From the NCBI GenBank assembly GCA_030035585.1, contig CM057476.1, forward strand, positions 397,001 to 461,000: 64,000 nucleotides of DNA. The letters run 5' to 3'. The position numbers were made by a program, and so were the translations under genes. Positions within the stretch are counted from its first letter, which is position 1; the number at the start of each line of letters is the position of its first letter. This DNA comes from Dugong dugon (lineage: Eukaryota; Chordata; Mammalia; Sirenia; Dugongidae). A model generated the notes under the pieces. It was not told where the DNA came from. It did not search any database and saw only the letters and a program-made list of their open reading frames with translations. Of the stretch, positions 1 through 57,590 are shown one piece after another.

Positions 1-349
1 AGCTAACTCCCATTTGATTGGTAAATAGGGAAACAGTGTCAGTAAAATGTGGAGATTGAAATGGTTCTTTAGCGATTGTTCCTAGGCAAAGGGAATTGGA
101 ATGGAGGGAATAGAATTATAATCCTCAGCAGGAAAGGAAAAAGCCCTTAGATGGGCTGTTGTGCAGATATATACCCTTTCAGTTCTATTTTAAGAAAATT
201 TAATATGAGCACCTACACCTGGGCCTCCTTCCCCAGAGACATGCACCTCTGCCTTACACAGTTCTCAGTGTGGCAGGTGACACTTTCTCCTATGCTCAGA
301 GGTCTGAGTATTCAAGCCAGCGTTTCCACTCTCTTGTTTTTGTGCATTT

Positions 350-1260
350 AAGAAAAAAATTATTTTGAAATAGTTGTACATTCTTAGGCAGTTGAAAGAA
401 ATAATGCATAGAGACATCCAGTGCACCCTTTGTCCAGTTTCCCCCAATGGTAACATCTTGCATAACTACTCTACAATATCACAACCAGGAAATTGACACT
501 GATGCCATCCATCCACCTTATTCAGATTTCACTAGTTTTGCATACACTCACTTATGTGTGTATATGTTTAGTTTCATGCAGCTTTATCACATGTAGATTT
601 GTGTGATCACCAAGACAGTCAAGATATGCAACAGTTCTGTCTTAAGGATCCTTTTACTACCCTTTTATAGCTACAGCCAACCCCCCCGGCTTCAAGTCTC
701 TGGCAACCATTAATCTGTTCTCCATCTCTAATTTCTCATGTTGTGTCGCGAGTCGATTCCGACTCATAGCGACCCTATAGGACAGAATAGAACTGCCTCA
801 TAGGGTTTCCTAGGCTGAAATCTTTACGGGAGCAGATCGCCAGGTGTTTTCTTCCATAGTGGCAGCTGGTGAGTTGCTGTATTACCACCATACAGTAATT
901 TTTTGGCATTGACTTTTTTCACTCAGCATAATTCCCTTGAGAAACATTGAAGTTATGTGTGTACCAATAGTTCATTCCTTTTTAATGCTGAGTGGCATTC
1001 CATGGTATGGATGTACCACAGATTGTTTAACTGTTTGTCTTTTGGAGAATATCTGGGTTGTTGCCAGTTTTGGCTATTACGAGTAAAGCTGCTATGAATA
1101 TTCCTGAGGCAATACCCAGCCATCATTATTGTTTTTGTTAGTGTTCTACTTATAAAGTTGCATAGATATGCCCCAATCATATCTTCCCATGAGTCCTGTT
1201 ATTATAATGAACTGTTTTGCCAAATGTGAGGTTTTTTAGGAATGTATGTACGGTGTTATA
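350..1260 (-). mobile_element. Old L1 3'-region fragments in POLE intron 1
   Basis: The antisense of L1 3' sequence is recognisable, for example GTTTCCCCCAATGGTAAC near 437 and GCTGCTATGAATATTC near 1089. The two parts flank an antisense SINE at about 740-885. Bases 1-349 show nothing I recognise. Confidence 0.65.
740..885 (-). mobile_element. AfroSINE, antisense, partial
   Basis: GAGTCGATTCCGACTCATAG followed by CGACCCTATAGGACAGA is the reverse complement of the 3' half of the afrotherian SINE. It is inserted in L1 sequence. Confidence 0.85.
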
Positions 1261-1303
1261 GCCATAACACTTACATTAGGTGAATTAAGGGTTGTGTGAG
1301 TAG

Positions 1304-41483
<40,180 letters not shown>

Positions 41484-41845
41484 CCAGCCATGGTGGCTCT
41501 ACCAGGCAGCCTGCACTGGCAGGGTCTGGTCTTGATGTAGCCATTCTAGGTGGGTGGGCTGGGCTTGTGGGTTTTTGGGGAACATCTGGGGGCTGCCCAC
41601 TTCCTCAGAGCAGCCTGAGCTGGGGCAGCCCATCCCCCTCAGGGCCTCTGAGCACCCCCAGGCCACTGTGGGGCAAGCCGGTGTTGGCCAGACTGTGGCC
41701 CGGGGGCATTTGCCTCTGGGAGGTCACCATGGTCCCAGGGGAGGTCACTGTGGCCCTGGTAGAGGTCAGTGTGGTCCCTGGGAAGGTTGCCATGGTCCTG
41801 GGGGAGTTGCCTCCCACTGAATAAAGAACTGCGCATTTTCTTGCT
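41484..41845 (+). other. POLE: POLE 3' UTR with poly(A) signal
   Basis: A short 3' UTR follows the stop. A canonical AATAAA lies at 41820-41825, so cleavage is expected about 15-25 nt later. The UTR contains a degenerate tandem repeat of about 21 bp (41,720-41,804; GAGGTCAC followed by TGG/CCCTGG variants, about four copies). The exact cleavage site cannot be seen. Confidence 0.8.
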
Positions 41846-44299
41846 ATCTGCACCTCCTTAGGGTGGGGGTTGCATTGAAGAATGTCATTCTGGGGGCTGA
41901 CACTTCCCTGCTCTGCCTCCTGGGGGGCTTCACTCTGGGGGTCCTGTTTATTGGAGGCCGTGAACTTGGGGTCTGGGCAAGGTGGGCTGGAGCCCAGCAG
42001 CCGGGGAAAGTGCGTGGTGGGAGGGCCTGGGCTAGGACAGAGCGGGCATAACTGGGTCTTGCTGCTCACACAGGGGCTTCAAGTCCCCTGTTACAGTGAT
42101 ACACGAGACAGCCCAGCATCCCCAGGGAGCCCAGGAGGACGCTGGTCATGCCTGCTGTGCTGCAGAGCGGGACCAAGGAGGTGTGTCCCCATCACACACA
42201 GCCTCGTCTGCATGGGGAGCTGGGATGGGGGTGATTCAAGGGGGGTGGTCTCACCAGGGGCCCTGTGGCGGCTGGCTGCCGCCTTTGTGCATTTCTTGCC
42301 GACTAGACCTGCGTGTTTTTTGTCGAGGCCCCAGACAGCACTCTCTCCCCTTTGTCAGCTAGGACTCTATGCAGGTGCCTGTCTCGGCCACTCTGTGCTG
42401 TTGAGTGGGGCAGGGGCAGGGTCCCAGGTGGGCTCCTGCCTCCCAGCACCCTGTGAGGCCCAGTTCAGGCACCTCAGGGACCCGCGCTCCCTCAGCCCCG
42501 CGCCGCTCTGGGGAGAGGCGGGCCAAATCTGCATCTGGCTTTTAGTTAAATGTGGGGGGCCTCGTCCTCTTCTGCCTTGGACCGGGACCAACAGGAAGCA
42601 GAAAAACAAGCTTTGGCCAAATTAGGGAGGCAGCAGACAGATATTAGATGATAAGAATTGTCTTGTAGGCTCATGAATGATGCTGCCTCATGGGGCCTGG
42701 GCCGCTGTTGAGTGGTCTGTGAGGGTCGGTGCCTGTGTGTGGTTCCAAGTGCTGCCCGACCTGCTCCACCCTGGGGCTGCCCTGCTCTGAGTTCATCCTG
42801 GCCGCCGACTTTCCTAAAATATTTATTATTACTTTTTTACTGTTTTGTGTCTGTGTGAGGAGCCTCGTCTCTGAAGAAGCGGAGAGTAGATGAATAACTG
42901 CATCTGTCAGGTCCCGGTAGGCCTGCCGCCCCTGCCCAGGAAACCCCAGGCTCCTGCGGGTAGACGGGCCAGTACCAGCTGAGCACAGAGGCAACTGAGT
43001 GGAAACAAATCAAGTTAGGACTGGCAGGGGGGCGGGAGCGGGCGCGGGGAGCAGGCTAACGAGGTTTCTTGGAAGGGAGCCGCTGTTAGGGAGGGGTGCT
43101 ATGGAACGTGATATGCCCAGAGGACGTCGCATGCCAGGACTGTTTCGGCAGGCCCACCTTAAAGGACAGGGGTCACTGGAGCTGTGTGCCGGGCCAGCTG
43201 GCTTGACCTGGCTGGTGGCTGCCCTGGGTCCTACAGATGGGGCTCCGCTTGCTCAGCTGTGGGGGCATCTGATGCCATGGAGGGGCCGAAACCAGAGCCT
43301 AGCTTGGCTCTTGACTGCATCAGGGGCCTGACTGGAAAAGCCAGTTCCTCCAGAACTAAAGCCGGACATCTTGTGAGCCAAATGCATGGGAGGTCACCGG
43401 CTCTGGTGACCTGTGACACCGTAACCAAGGATGGAGGAGCTGACTGGCTTGGCTCTGCTGGGGCAGAGTAAATACCTGTCAACTGAGCAGACATGTCTGG
43501 GCTCCCCCTGAGCAGGTGGCAGGACTGACCTCTGACCCCTTGGTACCCAGTGACCACCAGAGAATGTCATGTGGGACGTGAACTTGGGGGGTTCCACCTG
43601 GGTCTGGACCCACCACCTCATCTCAGTGGTCCTCCTTGGGGAGGTGGCTGCACTTAGCACAGAGCCCTGCTCAGCCAAGCTCATTCAAAGTGCCGAGGAG
43701 GACCCAGAGCCAAGTTCTATCCCCTGGGCAGGTCAGGACAGGCAGGCGCCAGCCTGAGAGGCTGGGATATAACGACTCCTTCCCGCAGCGTCCAAGGGTG
43801 TTGTAACCAGATTACACGTTGGTCTGATTCAGTTAGCGCCAGCCCCTAAGCTCCAGCTCCTTCCTGAGTCACCCCATCCCCGGCCCCACTGGTCCCTTCC
43901 AAGCTCCAGCTCTTTCCTGTGCCATCCCCCCCAGCCACCCATTGCCTCGGCCCCACTGGGCCTCCGCAGGCTCTGGGGTAAATAGAGCTCGGAGTGTGGG
44001 CCATGGAACCCAGCTTCATTGTTCACATGTCGCCCTCTCCGCCTCCCTCTGTCCTCAGTGGTCCACTCCATTCTTCTTCCCCATCTTGGGGGAGGGGCTG
44101 CGGGTCTGGGGTCTGGAGTGCCTTCTGCAGGGCTGGGATGACTAGGGGCAGTGCCATGTGGTCCTGATGCCCCCCTGGCTTGGCCCCTCACTGCCACTGG
44201 TCCCCTGGTCGTGAGCTGACTATACATATGCACCCAGGCTGACGCCCGCTGAACCCCACCCATATGGTGGCACTGGCATTGTCCCCACAAGATAATGAG
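41846..44299. other. Intergenic region between POLE and P2RX2 3' ends
   Basis: Mostly GC-rich unique sequence. No exon, RNA gene or repeat I can name. Open frames here are long only because of base composition. The two genes converge here. Confidence 0.6.
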
Positions 44300-44304
44300 C
44301 CTGA

Positions 44305-44797
44305 TGGTTCTGATACAAGTTTAATGGGCTTTGGGCTTGTGACCTCCTGGTTACAGGGTTCATGAAGGGTCTGGGCAGACAGACTGTGAAGCTATGGGTG
44401 GAGTGGAGCAGGACCCTTCCCCTCACCCAGAAACGGGCAGACCTCAGCTCAGCTCCAAGGGGCAGGGATCCTGGGGCTGCGTGAGGGGGAGCAGGGTGGG
44501 TGCAGAGCTCTGCGGGGAGGGGTCAACTGGGGAGAGGACGGTGGGAACTTACCTCTGCCAGCTAGAGACCCCGTCCTGGGGGAGGGCGAGGGCCGGGGTG
44601 AGGCCCTCCCACACAGGGGCCTTCAGGTTCTGGTGTTTATGAGTGGGTGGTGGTCGTGGTGTGTAGCAGAGCCCAGCCCCTGGTGCTGGGGTCCCTGCCT
44701 GTCTGGGGGAGCGGGGCTTGGTCTCTGGAGCCGAGACTTGAGGGGACCAGCCCGGACTGGGCCCAGGTCTGTGGTGCAGCATGGTGGGGAAGGAGGC
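44305..44797 (-). other. P2RX2: P2RX2 3' UTR (probable)
   Basis: The minus strand downstream of the stop holds an ATTAAA hexamer (TTTAAT on the plus strand at 44310-44315), the first plausible poly(A) signal I found. The cleavage position is inferred. Confidence 0.45.
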
Positions 44798-48060
<3,263 letters not shown>

Positions 48061-49079
48061 CTTGTCTTTAAAACACCGGCGAGTAGAAACGGGGAAGCAG
48101 CCGACGGCCTCCTGGCGTCTCCACACGATTAAATCCAAAGCGGACCCTGGAGTCCCGCCTCAAATTTTCCCCGTGTCGGTAAAGGCATCGCCGACCACCC
48201 AGCGATTCAAGACAGAAACCGCAAGTCCTTTCTTTGCCCAGAAGCCCTTTTGGTTTATTACAGATGCCTGTCCAAGACGTCCGATTCTCAATCCCTCCGT
48301 CCACCTGTCCCAGGCCCTAGTCACTTTGTTGCAGTGGCCCCAAACTCGGAGCTTTTATCTGTTTCCGGTCTTTTTTTTTTTTTTCCTTAGAAACCAAAGT
48401 TCAAAAAAATTTTGTTTGTATCCCCATTCCCACCCTTATTTTGAAGCAAGTCCCAGACATCATACTACTTCACTAAAGTATTGCTGCACCATTGCAGGGT
48501 CTGCTATGAGAAACCCTGAATAGAGGGGTGCAGGTGAGGCTGCCAGCAGAGGCCCTGCAAGACCCCCATGATCCTCCCGTGACCCCTACTGATGGTACCC
48601 AAGGTCCCAATGACCCTTCCTGACCCTCAGCATGGCCCCTGTAAGGATCCTCCTGGGGAAGCAGCCCCTGGCCCTTGGCCCGTGGTCAGGGAGGCCTCAC
48701 CCCATCCTGATCATGCCAGTGGGCCTGGAGGGCCACCATGCCCCTGGGCCCCATGGACACCAGGAGCCAAGGGATGCTGCTCCTAGTGGGGAGGGTGCCC
48801 CCTGTGCCTGGCAGGGGCGTGGCCAGCCAGCTTGCTCACTGTGCTTGCAAGATCAGAAGATATGGGACCTGCCACTGATCTGAGCCACGCTAACAACCAG
48901 CACAGGGGGAAAGGCCAGGCTGCACATCTGGCATTGGTAACCTGTTAACAGCTCCAGAAGGGATCTTGAACAAAAAGGCAATGAGGACTTGCAGTGGGAA
49001 GCAGTGAGAGCACTACAGCTTTCTGAGTCCACAAATATGACTTGTGTTTATCTCTGAAAGAGAGCATAAGCAGTAAAAA
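48061..49079. other. Intergenic sequence upstream of P2RX2
   Basis: No gene seen. Contains a T-rich stretch (48,370-48,385) and unrecognised sequence. Confidence 0.5.
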
Positions 49080-49287
49080 CCAGACAAACACCACTCGTGA
49101 CTTCCGTCTCATGGTGACCCCATGTGTGTCAGGGTACAACTGTGCTCCCTAGGGTTTTCAGTGGCTGATTTTTTGAAAGCAGATCTCCAGGTCTTTCTTT
49201 TGATGTGCCTCCGAGTGGACTTCAACTCCCAACCTTTCGGTGAGTAGCCGAGCACGGTAACTGATTGCACCACCCTGGGGTTCCAAT
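49080..49287 (-). mobile_element. AfroSINE, antisense
   Basis: CCGTCTCATGGTGACCCCAT, AAAGCAGATCTCCAGGTC and CACCACCCTGGGGTTCC give the full antisense SINE order; diverged. Confidence 0.85.
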
Positions 49288-49679
49288 ACTTATTGCTGCA
49301 ATCCAAACGGCAGTCCTGGAAACCAAGTGGCAGGGGGTCACATGGCTCTGCGCAGAACCCCAAGATGGGAATCAGATCCAAGTGGCTGAATCAGAGGGGT
49401 CTGAGAGGAGAAAGCGAACTAAGGGAAGTAATAAATGAGAGGAAAGCTTTTCTGATTTAAAGGAAGACCCGTGTCCGTACATCGACATGACTTTATGTGC
49501 CCCAAGCAGGATGACCTAAAAGAAGACACACACCTGAAGCCGTCTGGGCCAAGTATCTGAACTCCAGGGATAGAGAGAAACACCAACAGGGGCCATGTCC
49601 ACACTGCAGGTGGCACCCCCAAGGAGCCGGTCACTGAGGACGAATCCTGGGAAGGCCTGCTTTCTGGAGACAGTGGCCC

Positions 49680-50335
49680 CCGCTGTACTGCAGAGAGGAG
49701 TGGGTGACCAGCAGCAGATGGACGGGAGAGGAGAGAGCTCCTGGCGGAAGAAAGAGGAGAGAAGAGCCTGGGGTGTGGGCAGTGCTGTGTACGGGTTTTC
49801 TCTCCAGGATATACGAAGTATTTTCTCATTGTTTTTTGGAAGAAAAGGTGTGCTATATGAGCTCAGGTCTGTACAAGAGTGTAATGATTTATTGTTTGAG
49901 ATGTGTACTCTTCCCTGTGTTGTTAGGAATACACCTCAGATGACAAGGGAGCTAAGGCGTTTCCTTTGGAAGATTGCTTTGAGTTGTAAGCGGGTCCCTT
50001 TCTTAGAAGATAGAACTCTGAAGTCTCCCAGATTCAGTGAAAAGCCCATTTTTGATGGGTTTCAAGAGACCACAAAGTGCTTACAATGTCTTAAGGCCTC
50101 CTGGGAGGAGAATGAAAAAAGCAAATGGAAACTCTAAATGCAAACTCTCCAGGCCGGGAGGAAATGAGGGGCTCCCACACAGAGCGTCTGTAATTACAGC
50201 CACCCTGGCCTGCACCAGTCAGCGACTCCAGCTCCCAACACCCCAGGCTCTTCTCTGCTCTGCTTTCCTCTGCCGTGAACTCTCCTCTCCCATCCATCAC
50301 CTGCTGATCCCCTCCCCTTAGCAGTGTGCTGGGTG
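49680..50335. repeat. Imperfect inverted repeat, about 100-bp arms, 450-bp spacer
   Basis: The left arm (about 49,680-49,782; GGGAGAGGAGAGAGCTCC ... GAGAAGAGCCTGGGGTG) matches the reverse complement of the right arm (about 50,232-50,335; CACCCCAGGCTCTTCTCTGC ... TCTCCTCTCCCATCC). The spacer has no recognised gene, although a 180-codon open frame overlaps the left arm and spacer (49,595-50,137). Confidence 0.75.
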
Positions 50336-51510
50336 CCTTCCTTCCCTGCAGCCTCCTTATACCTCGTGCGGATATCTGTCCCACTCCACACAATTTATAT
50401 GTTTACAGGTCCATTTCCCCATCTAGACCAAGAACTCCTAGTTGACAAGACGACACAGATTAGGGAATAATTTTGGGGCTTTGTCATGTCTTTGGCATCA
50501 ATATTTAGCAAATTAAGATACTGTGAAATCAGACCTGATGTTGATGTTTGGGAGGAAAACTCCCCAGAGGACAAGTGGCACATAGTAGTCATTGAATAAC
50601 ATCTGTTGAAGGAACAGCCGTGTGTGTGGAGGTGAACGCAGAACGCCCAAATGAGACCAGGCAGAACCTCCTTATTCAGAGCTTGCTCTAGCAGGGGGCC
50701 AGCCCCATCACTGTGTTTGGCAGAGACCCACAGGTGGGCAGGGGGCTGGGAAGCCTTCCAGTGAGTAAAGTAAAGCCTCCAGTGTGCCTTGCTGGAGGCT
50801 GGAGGCGTGGGGACCATATTTGTCTTTCTCTGCGGGTCCTGAGTTAGAAGCAGGGGCAAAAATTAAGGAAACTGGCAGCTATGAGCCAGGTCCAGGCCAT
50901 TGTGGATGGCTGCCAGGCCGTGGTCTATTCGTACATTCAGTTCTCATAGGGAGTGATCAAAGGCTTTCTCCTGGGGGTGAAGACAGAACAGGTAGAAGAA
51001 AGGAAGCCGCCTCTAGAAGGGGCTGGGTTGGAGATGAAGCTCACTGATGCTGTTTTGCCTTGGGCGACCTGTGGGCCTCAGGCCTGTTAATTCTGTGCTT
51101 TGGGAGTTGGCGTCTTTTCCTGAGAGCAGCAGCCTTACGAGCTGGTCTCACTTCTACCCAGAGGAGCAGGTAGGACCTGGGACAAATAGGTAGCACCACT
51201 GAAATGTACACAAGTATTAACTGTTAGGGGGATTTTCTCTGCAAGGGAAATCCGATCTCCCGCGTCTCCTTGCGTTTTTGGTTTTTGTGCGTAAGTATGC
51301 ATGAGGCCTCTGGGGAGGACTCGGGGACCAGCCAGACTGGGTGAACCTGAGCTCTGCCTCTCACCAGGGGTGCCCGATGGGAGGTGTCGTCACCTTATCT
51401 CATTGGTACCAGGAGGCTGAACCCTAGCTTCCTGTTTTGCTGTGAGGATTAAGAGCAATCGGGTGGGCATAGCCCAACCTGAGGGGTGATGCTCAAAAAG
51501 AGGTAGCCTT
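50336..51510. other. Intergenic, no gene seen
   Basis: Unique-looking sequence of mixed composition. No repeat or exon I can name. Confidence 0.5.
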
Positions 51511-51511
51511 G

Positions 51512-51720
51512 GTTCAGGGGGTGTCCTGAGCAAATGATTAACACGCTTGGCTGCTAATCAAAAGGTTGGAGGTTGGAGTCCACCCAGAGGCACCTCGGAA
51601 GAAAGGTTTACTTCCAAAAAAATCAGTCACTAAAAACCCTGTGGAGCAGAGTTCTTCTCTGACACACATGGGGTCACCATGAGACTGGGTAGATTCTATG
51701 GCAACTTTTTTTTTTTTTTT
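51512..51720 (+). mobile_element. AfroSINE, sense
   Basis: Runs from GGGGGTGTCCTGAGCAAATG, an altered head, through GGCTGCTAATCAAAAGGTTG, to CACATGGGGTCACCATGAG, then a T-tract. Confidence 0.85.
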
Positions 51721-51727
51721 AAATCTT

Positions 51728-52795
51728 CTTGTTGTTGTTGCTAGGTGCTGTCGAGTCAGTTCCAACTCATAGTGACCCTATGTATTGCAGAATGAAACAC
51801 TGTCCGGTCCTGTGCCATGCTCCCAACCGTCGTTATGCTTGAGCCCATTGTTGCACCCACTGTGTCAATCCATCTCGTTGAGGATCTTCCTCTTTTTCAC
51901 TGACCCTCTACTTTACCAAGCATGATGTCCTTCTCCAGGGACTGATTCCTCCTGATAACATGTCCAAAGTACGTGAGATGTAGTCTTGCCATCCTTGCTT
52001 CTAAGGAGCATTCTGGTTGTACTTCCAAGACAGATCTGTTCATTCTTTTGGCAGTCCACTGTATATTCAACATTCTTCGCCAGCACCACAATTCAAAGGC
52101 GTCAATTCTTTTTGGTCCTTCTTATTCATTCCCCAGCTTTCGTATGCATATGAGGCAACTGAAAATAGCATGGCTTGGGTCAGGTGCACCTTAGGCTTCA
52201 AGGTGACATCTTTGCTTTTCAACACGTTGAAGAGGTCTTTCGTAGCAGATTTGCCCAATGCAATGTGTCTTTTGATTTCTTGACCACTGCTTCCATGGGT
52301 GTTGATTGTGGGTCCAAGTAAAATGAAATCCTTGACAACTTCAGTCTTCTCTCTGTTTATCATGATGTTGCTTATTGGTCCAGTTGTTAGGATTTTTGTT
52401 TTCTTTATGTTGAGGTGTAATCTATACTGAAGGCTGTGGTCTTTGATCTTCATCAATAAATGCTTCAAATCCTCTTCACTTTCAGAAAGTAAGGTTGTGT
52501 CATCTGCATAATGCAGGTTGTTAATGAGTCTTCCTCCAATCCTGATGCCCTGTTCTTCTTCATATACTCTAGCTTCTTGGATTATTTGCTCAGCATACAG
52601 ATTGAGTAGGTGTCGTGAAACGATACAACCCTGACACACACCTTTCCTGACTGTAAACCACGCAGTATCCCCTTGTTCTGTTTGAACAACTGCCTCTTGA
52701 TCTATGTACAGGTTCCTCATGAGCACAATTAAGTGTTCTGGAATTCTCATTCCTTGAAATGTTATCCATGATTTGTTAGGATCCACAGAGTCAAA
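51728..52795 (-). mobile_element. RTE-type LINE copy 2, 5'-truncated, with an open reverse-transcriptase frame
   Basis: A minus-strand frame of 239 codons (52,067-52,786) encodes the second half of an RTE reverse transcriptase. It shows FTVRKGVCQGC, the catalytic box LHYADDTTLLSESEEDL, and MFSVASYAYESW-like sequence near its end (here MLFSVASYAYESWGM). The 3' end on the plus strand is a TTG repeat followed by CTAGGTGCTGTCGAGTCAG. The 5' part with the endonuclease is absent, so it cannot move on its own. Confidence 0.88.
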
Positions 52796-55368
52796 TACAC
52801 GTGCTGAAATAGGCTTTCAAGTGCATTTTTAAAGATAAAATTCAAAAAGAAGCAATGGTATCATGGTAGGCTATGTCTAGCAGCTTCCAGCAGCATTTTC
52901 TTTCCTCCAAGTCCTTGTCATTTCTTTGGCGGCAGATCAAAATAGTGCCCTGAATTTGCATGGTCATGTTTCTTTTTGAAATCAACAACAATAATCGTGA
53001 AAGAAAGGCACTAACAATGCCTTTGTTACTTACGAGCTTTGCTTTATTATAGGTGAATTCCAATCTATAAAATTATAGAAAAACCAAAATGCAGTGGAAC
53101 TGTGTGCCCTGTGACTTGTCATTTTTGTTAAGAACACGGCAGATGATGTGAAGCTCCTTCGTCTTTGCTGAGATGCTGTGTTGCTCTGACACTAAGGGGA
53201 AGCAGCTCGTACAGGCATAAGGGCAGTGTATGGATTTTTGGGAGGGCACAAAATCAATCTTAGATACTGGCAAGTACAGACAGTGCCGTAGAGAAAACAT
53301 CACTTCCTGGCGTGCAGACAGCGGCAGGGCTTGTAAGTGCCACTGTGTGGAGTGTGACGGAGAAAGGAAAGAGCCAGGCTCCCCTCCACCGCCGTTGAGC
53401 CACCCAGTGGTCTGTCCCCAAGTTGTGCCTCTCACCGCCCCCGACACCTGCCAGACCCCAAGTCCTTTCGATTCGTGACTGTATGGCACTCCCCTCTCAC
53501 GCCCAACACCACCGTGGTGGCTGGTTGGACCTTCTCTGGGTCCGGGCTGTCTGACTGAGTTGGGTGGGGGCCTGGTTGTCTCTGAGTGAGCGCTGTGCCA
53601 GCCTCTGCTTTGGGCCCAGGTCAGGGGTGCTCCCACGTGCAGAGGTGCCTCCACCTGCAGAGGTGCCTCCACCTGCAGAGGTGCTCCCACACACACCTTC
53701 TCCTCTGACGCTCTCAGGGCCTTGGATGGTGGCCCTGCTGTAGGAGTGCCTGCCCCTCACCAGAGCAGATCCCTGAGCACAGGGGAGGCCCTGGGCCTCG
53801 TGACTGACGGGGAAGGGGTGGGGAGGCTGAGGCTGCAGAGGCGGGCATGCCACGGCTGGGGCTGTGCCATTTCCGGAGGCCTGGGGAGGCGGGTGTCATG
53901 CTTGGCTGGTGGCTCTGAACGGTCTGGGAGCTTTAAGAGCAGAATCCAACTCTGCCTGGCAACACAACAACCCCGGTAATGAACAAAGAGGGCAGAATCA
54001 GTGAGACTTCCCTGGACTTGTCTGAGAACCAAAGTTTCTGACAGGAGGTGGAGTCAGGAGCCCCTGTCTCACCGGTGAGGAAACCGAGTTGCACGAGGTG
54101 CAGCGATTTCCTCGGGCCACCAGCAGACAGGCGCGCCCCAGCACCGCGTCCTGCCCTGACTGGAGGTCGGAGGGACCAGGGCGGAGGGTGGGTGCCGCCG
54201 CCGCAGGCCACCAGAGGGCACCAGGGGGGTGGGTCAGCACCTGGGAAATGGAAAGCCTCAACGTGGAAGGGGCAACTGCAGACCGTGATGGGGGAGAGAA
54301 GGGTGGCGTGGGGGCGACGGGCAAGGTGTGAGGGGGAGGCCGCACTCATGGACCCCCAACCTCCCGTTCCTAGGGCGAAATTATGGGGGATGAAACGTCA
54401 GTGAGTCGGAGCCTCAGCATCCCTCCCGCTCCCTGCCAGGGCCCTGACGGGAGAGACGGACGCCGCCAGGGGCTGGGGTGGGGGCAGGGGGTGGTAGCAA
54501 AGGGCGCAGGGCTTCCTTCTGGTGACGGAAATGTTTTAAAACTGACTAGGATTCCTGCATAAGTCTGTGAACACGCTAAAGCTGCTGAGTCGTGCCGTGT
54601 GGCATGTGCACTGTCTGGCAGAGACACGGTCACGCCACAGAAAGACCTGGGTGCCGCAGTGAGCCCTGTCACTGGCCATGGCCAGCTGCCACCCTGAGTG
54701 TGACCAAGGAGCTCCAGCTGAGAGCTGACGGCCACACGCCACTCCTCTTCCATTGGGCAGGGGGACAGGAGGAGAGGGTGTCAGCTCTGCTGGGCCTGCT
54801 GACCACATGGGGACGCGGCCAGAGAGAGAGGGAGGCAGGCAGAGAGAGAGAAGGGCAGAGGGGACTGGAGATGCCTCCACAGCCTCTCTCCAACATGGCC
54901 CCAGAGGATGAGGTCCAGGAGAGATCCTGGGTGTCTGACCGGTGGGGGGCGGAGGCAGGATTGCAGGGAGCAGCGACTCTAAGAAGGCACGTTCTGGGGA
55001 GGGTGCTGAGTGGGTGAGCAGGAGCTCGGGCTGCAGACCTTCAGGGCTCCTCATTGGGTAGGGGGATGCTGCGCAGACAGAGCCTCTGGCTCAATGCGAA
55101 CCGTTCCGTGCCCTGGGTAGGAGCAGTGTGGCTCCCGGTGGCCACAAGAGCCGGGTGACGGGTGGTGGTTAGGGAGGCCCTCTTGAGGGGGGACCCTGGG
55201 GAGGCCCCAAACCAGCTCACAGGCTGTCCAAGCCCCGGGCACAGGCGTCACCACAGACTCACTTTGTGTGACTGGGAGGGGCTGCCCACGCCGGCTTAGG
55301 TTGGCTCCGGGGAGCAGCACAGGGGCACGGGGTGGCTGCCGCAGGCTCACGCGTCTGTCCCCTTGGCA
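52796..55368. other. Intergenic sequence upstream of LRCOL1
   Basis: No gene seen. Holds a short 18-bp tandem repeat (53,628-53,693; TGCCTCCACCTGCAGAGG, about 3.5 copies) and a GA-rich tract (about 54,820-54,860). The last part may contain the LRCOL1 promoter and a non-coding first exon, but I cannot define them. Confidence 0.5.
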
Positions 55369-55380
55369 GGAGCTGAGCTG

Positions 55381-57568
<2,188 letters not shown>

Positions 57569-57590
57569 ATCCGGGTCTGCCCCCTCCGGC

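Noticed and set aside
41846-44299. A possible extra gene between POLE and P2RX2
   Set aside because: Only composition-driven frames; no splice-consistent conserved coding sequence and no known gene at this place in human.
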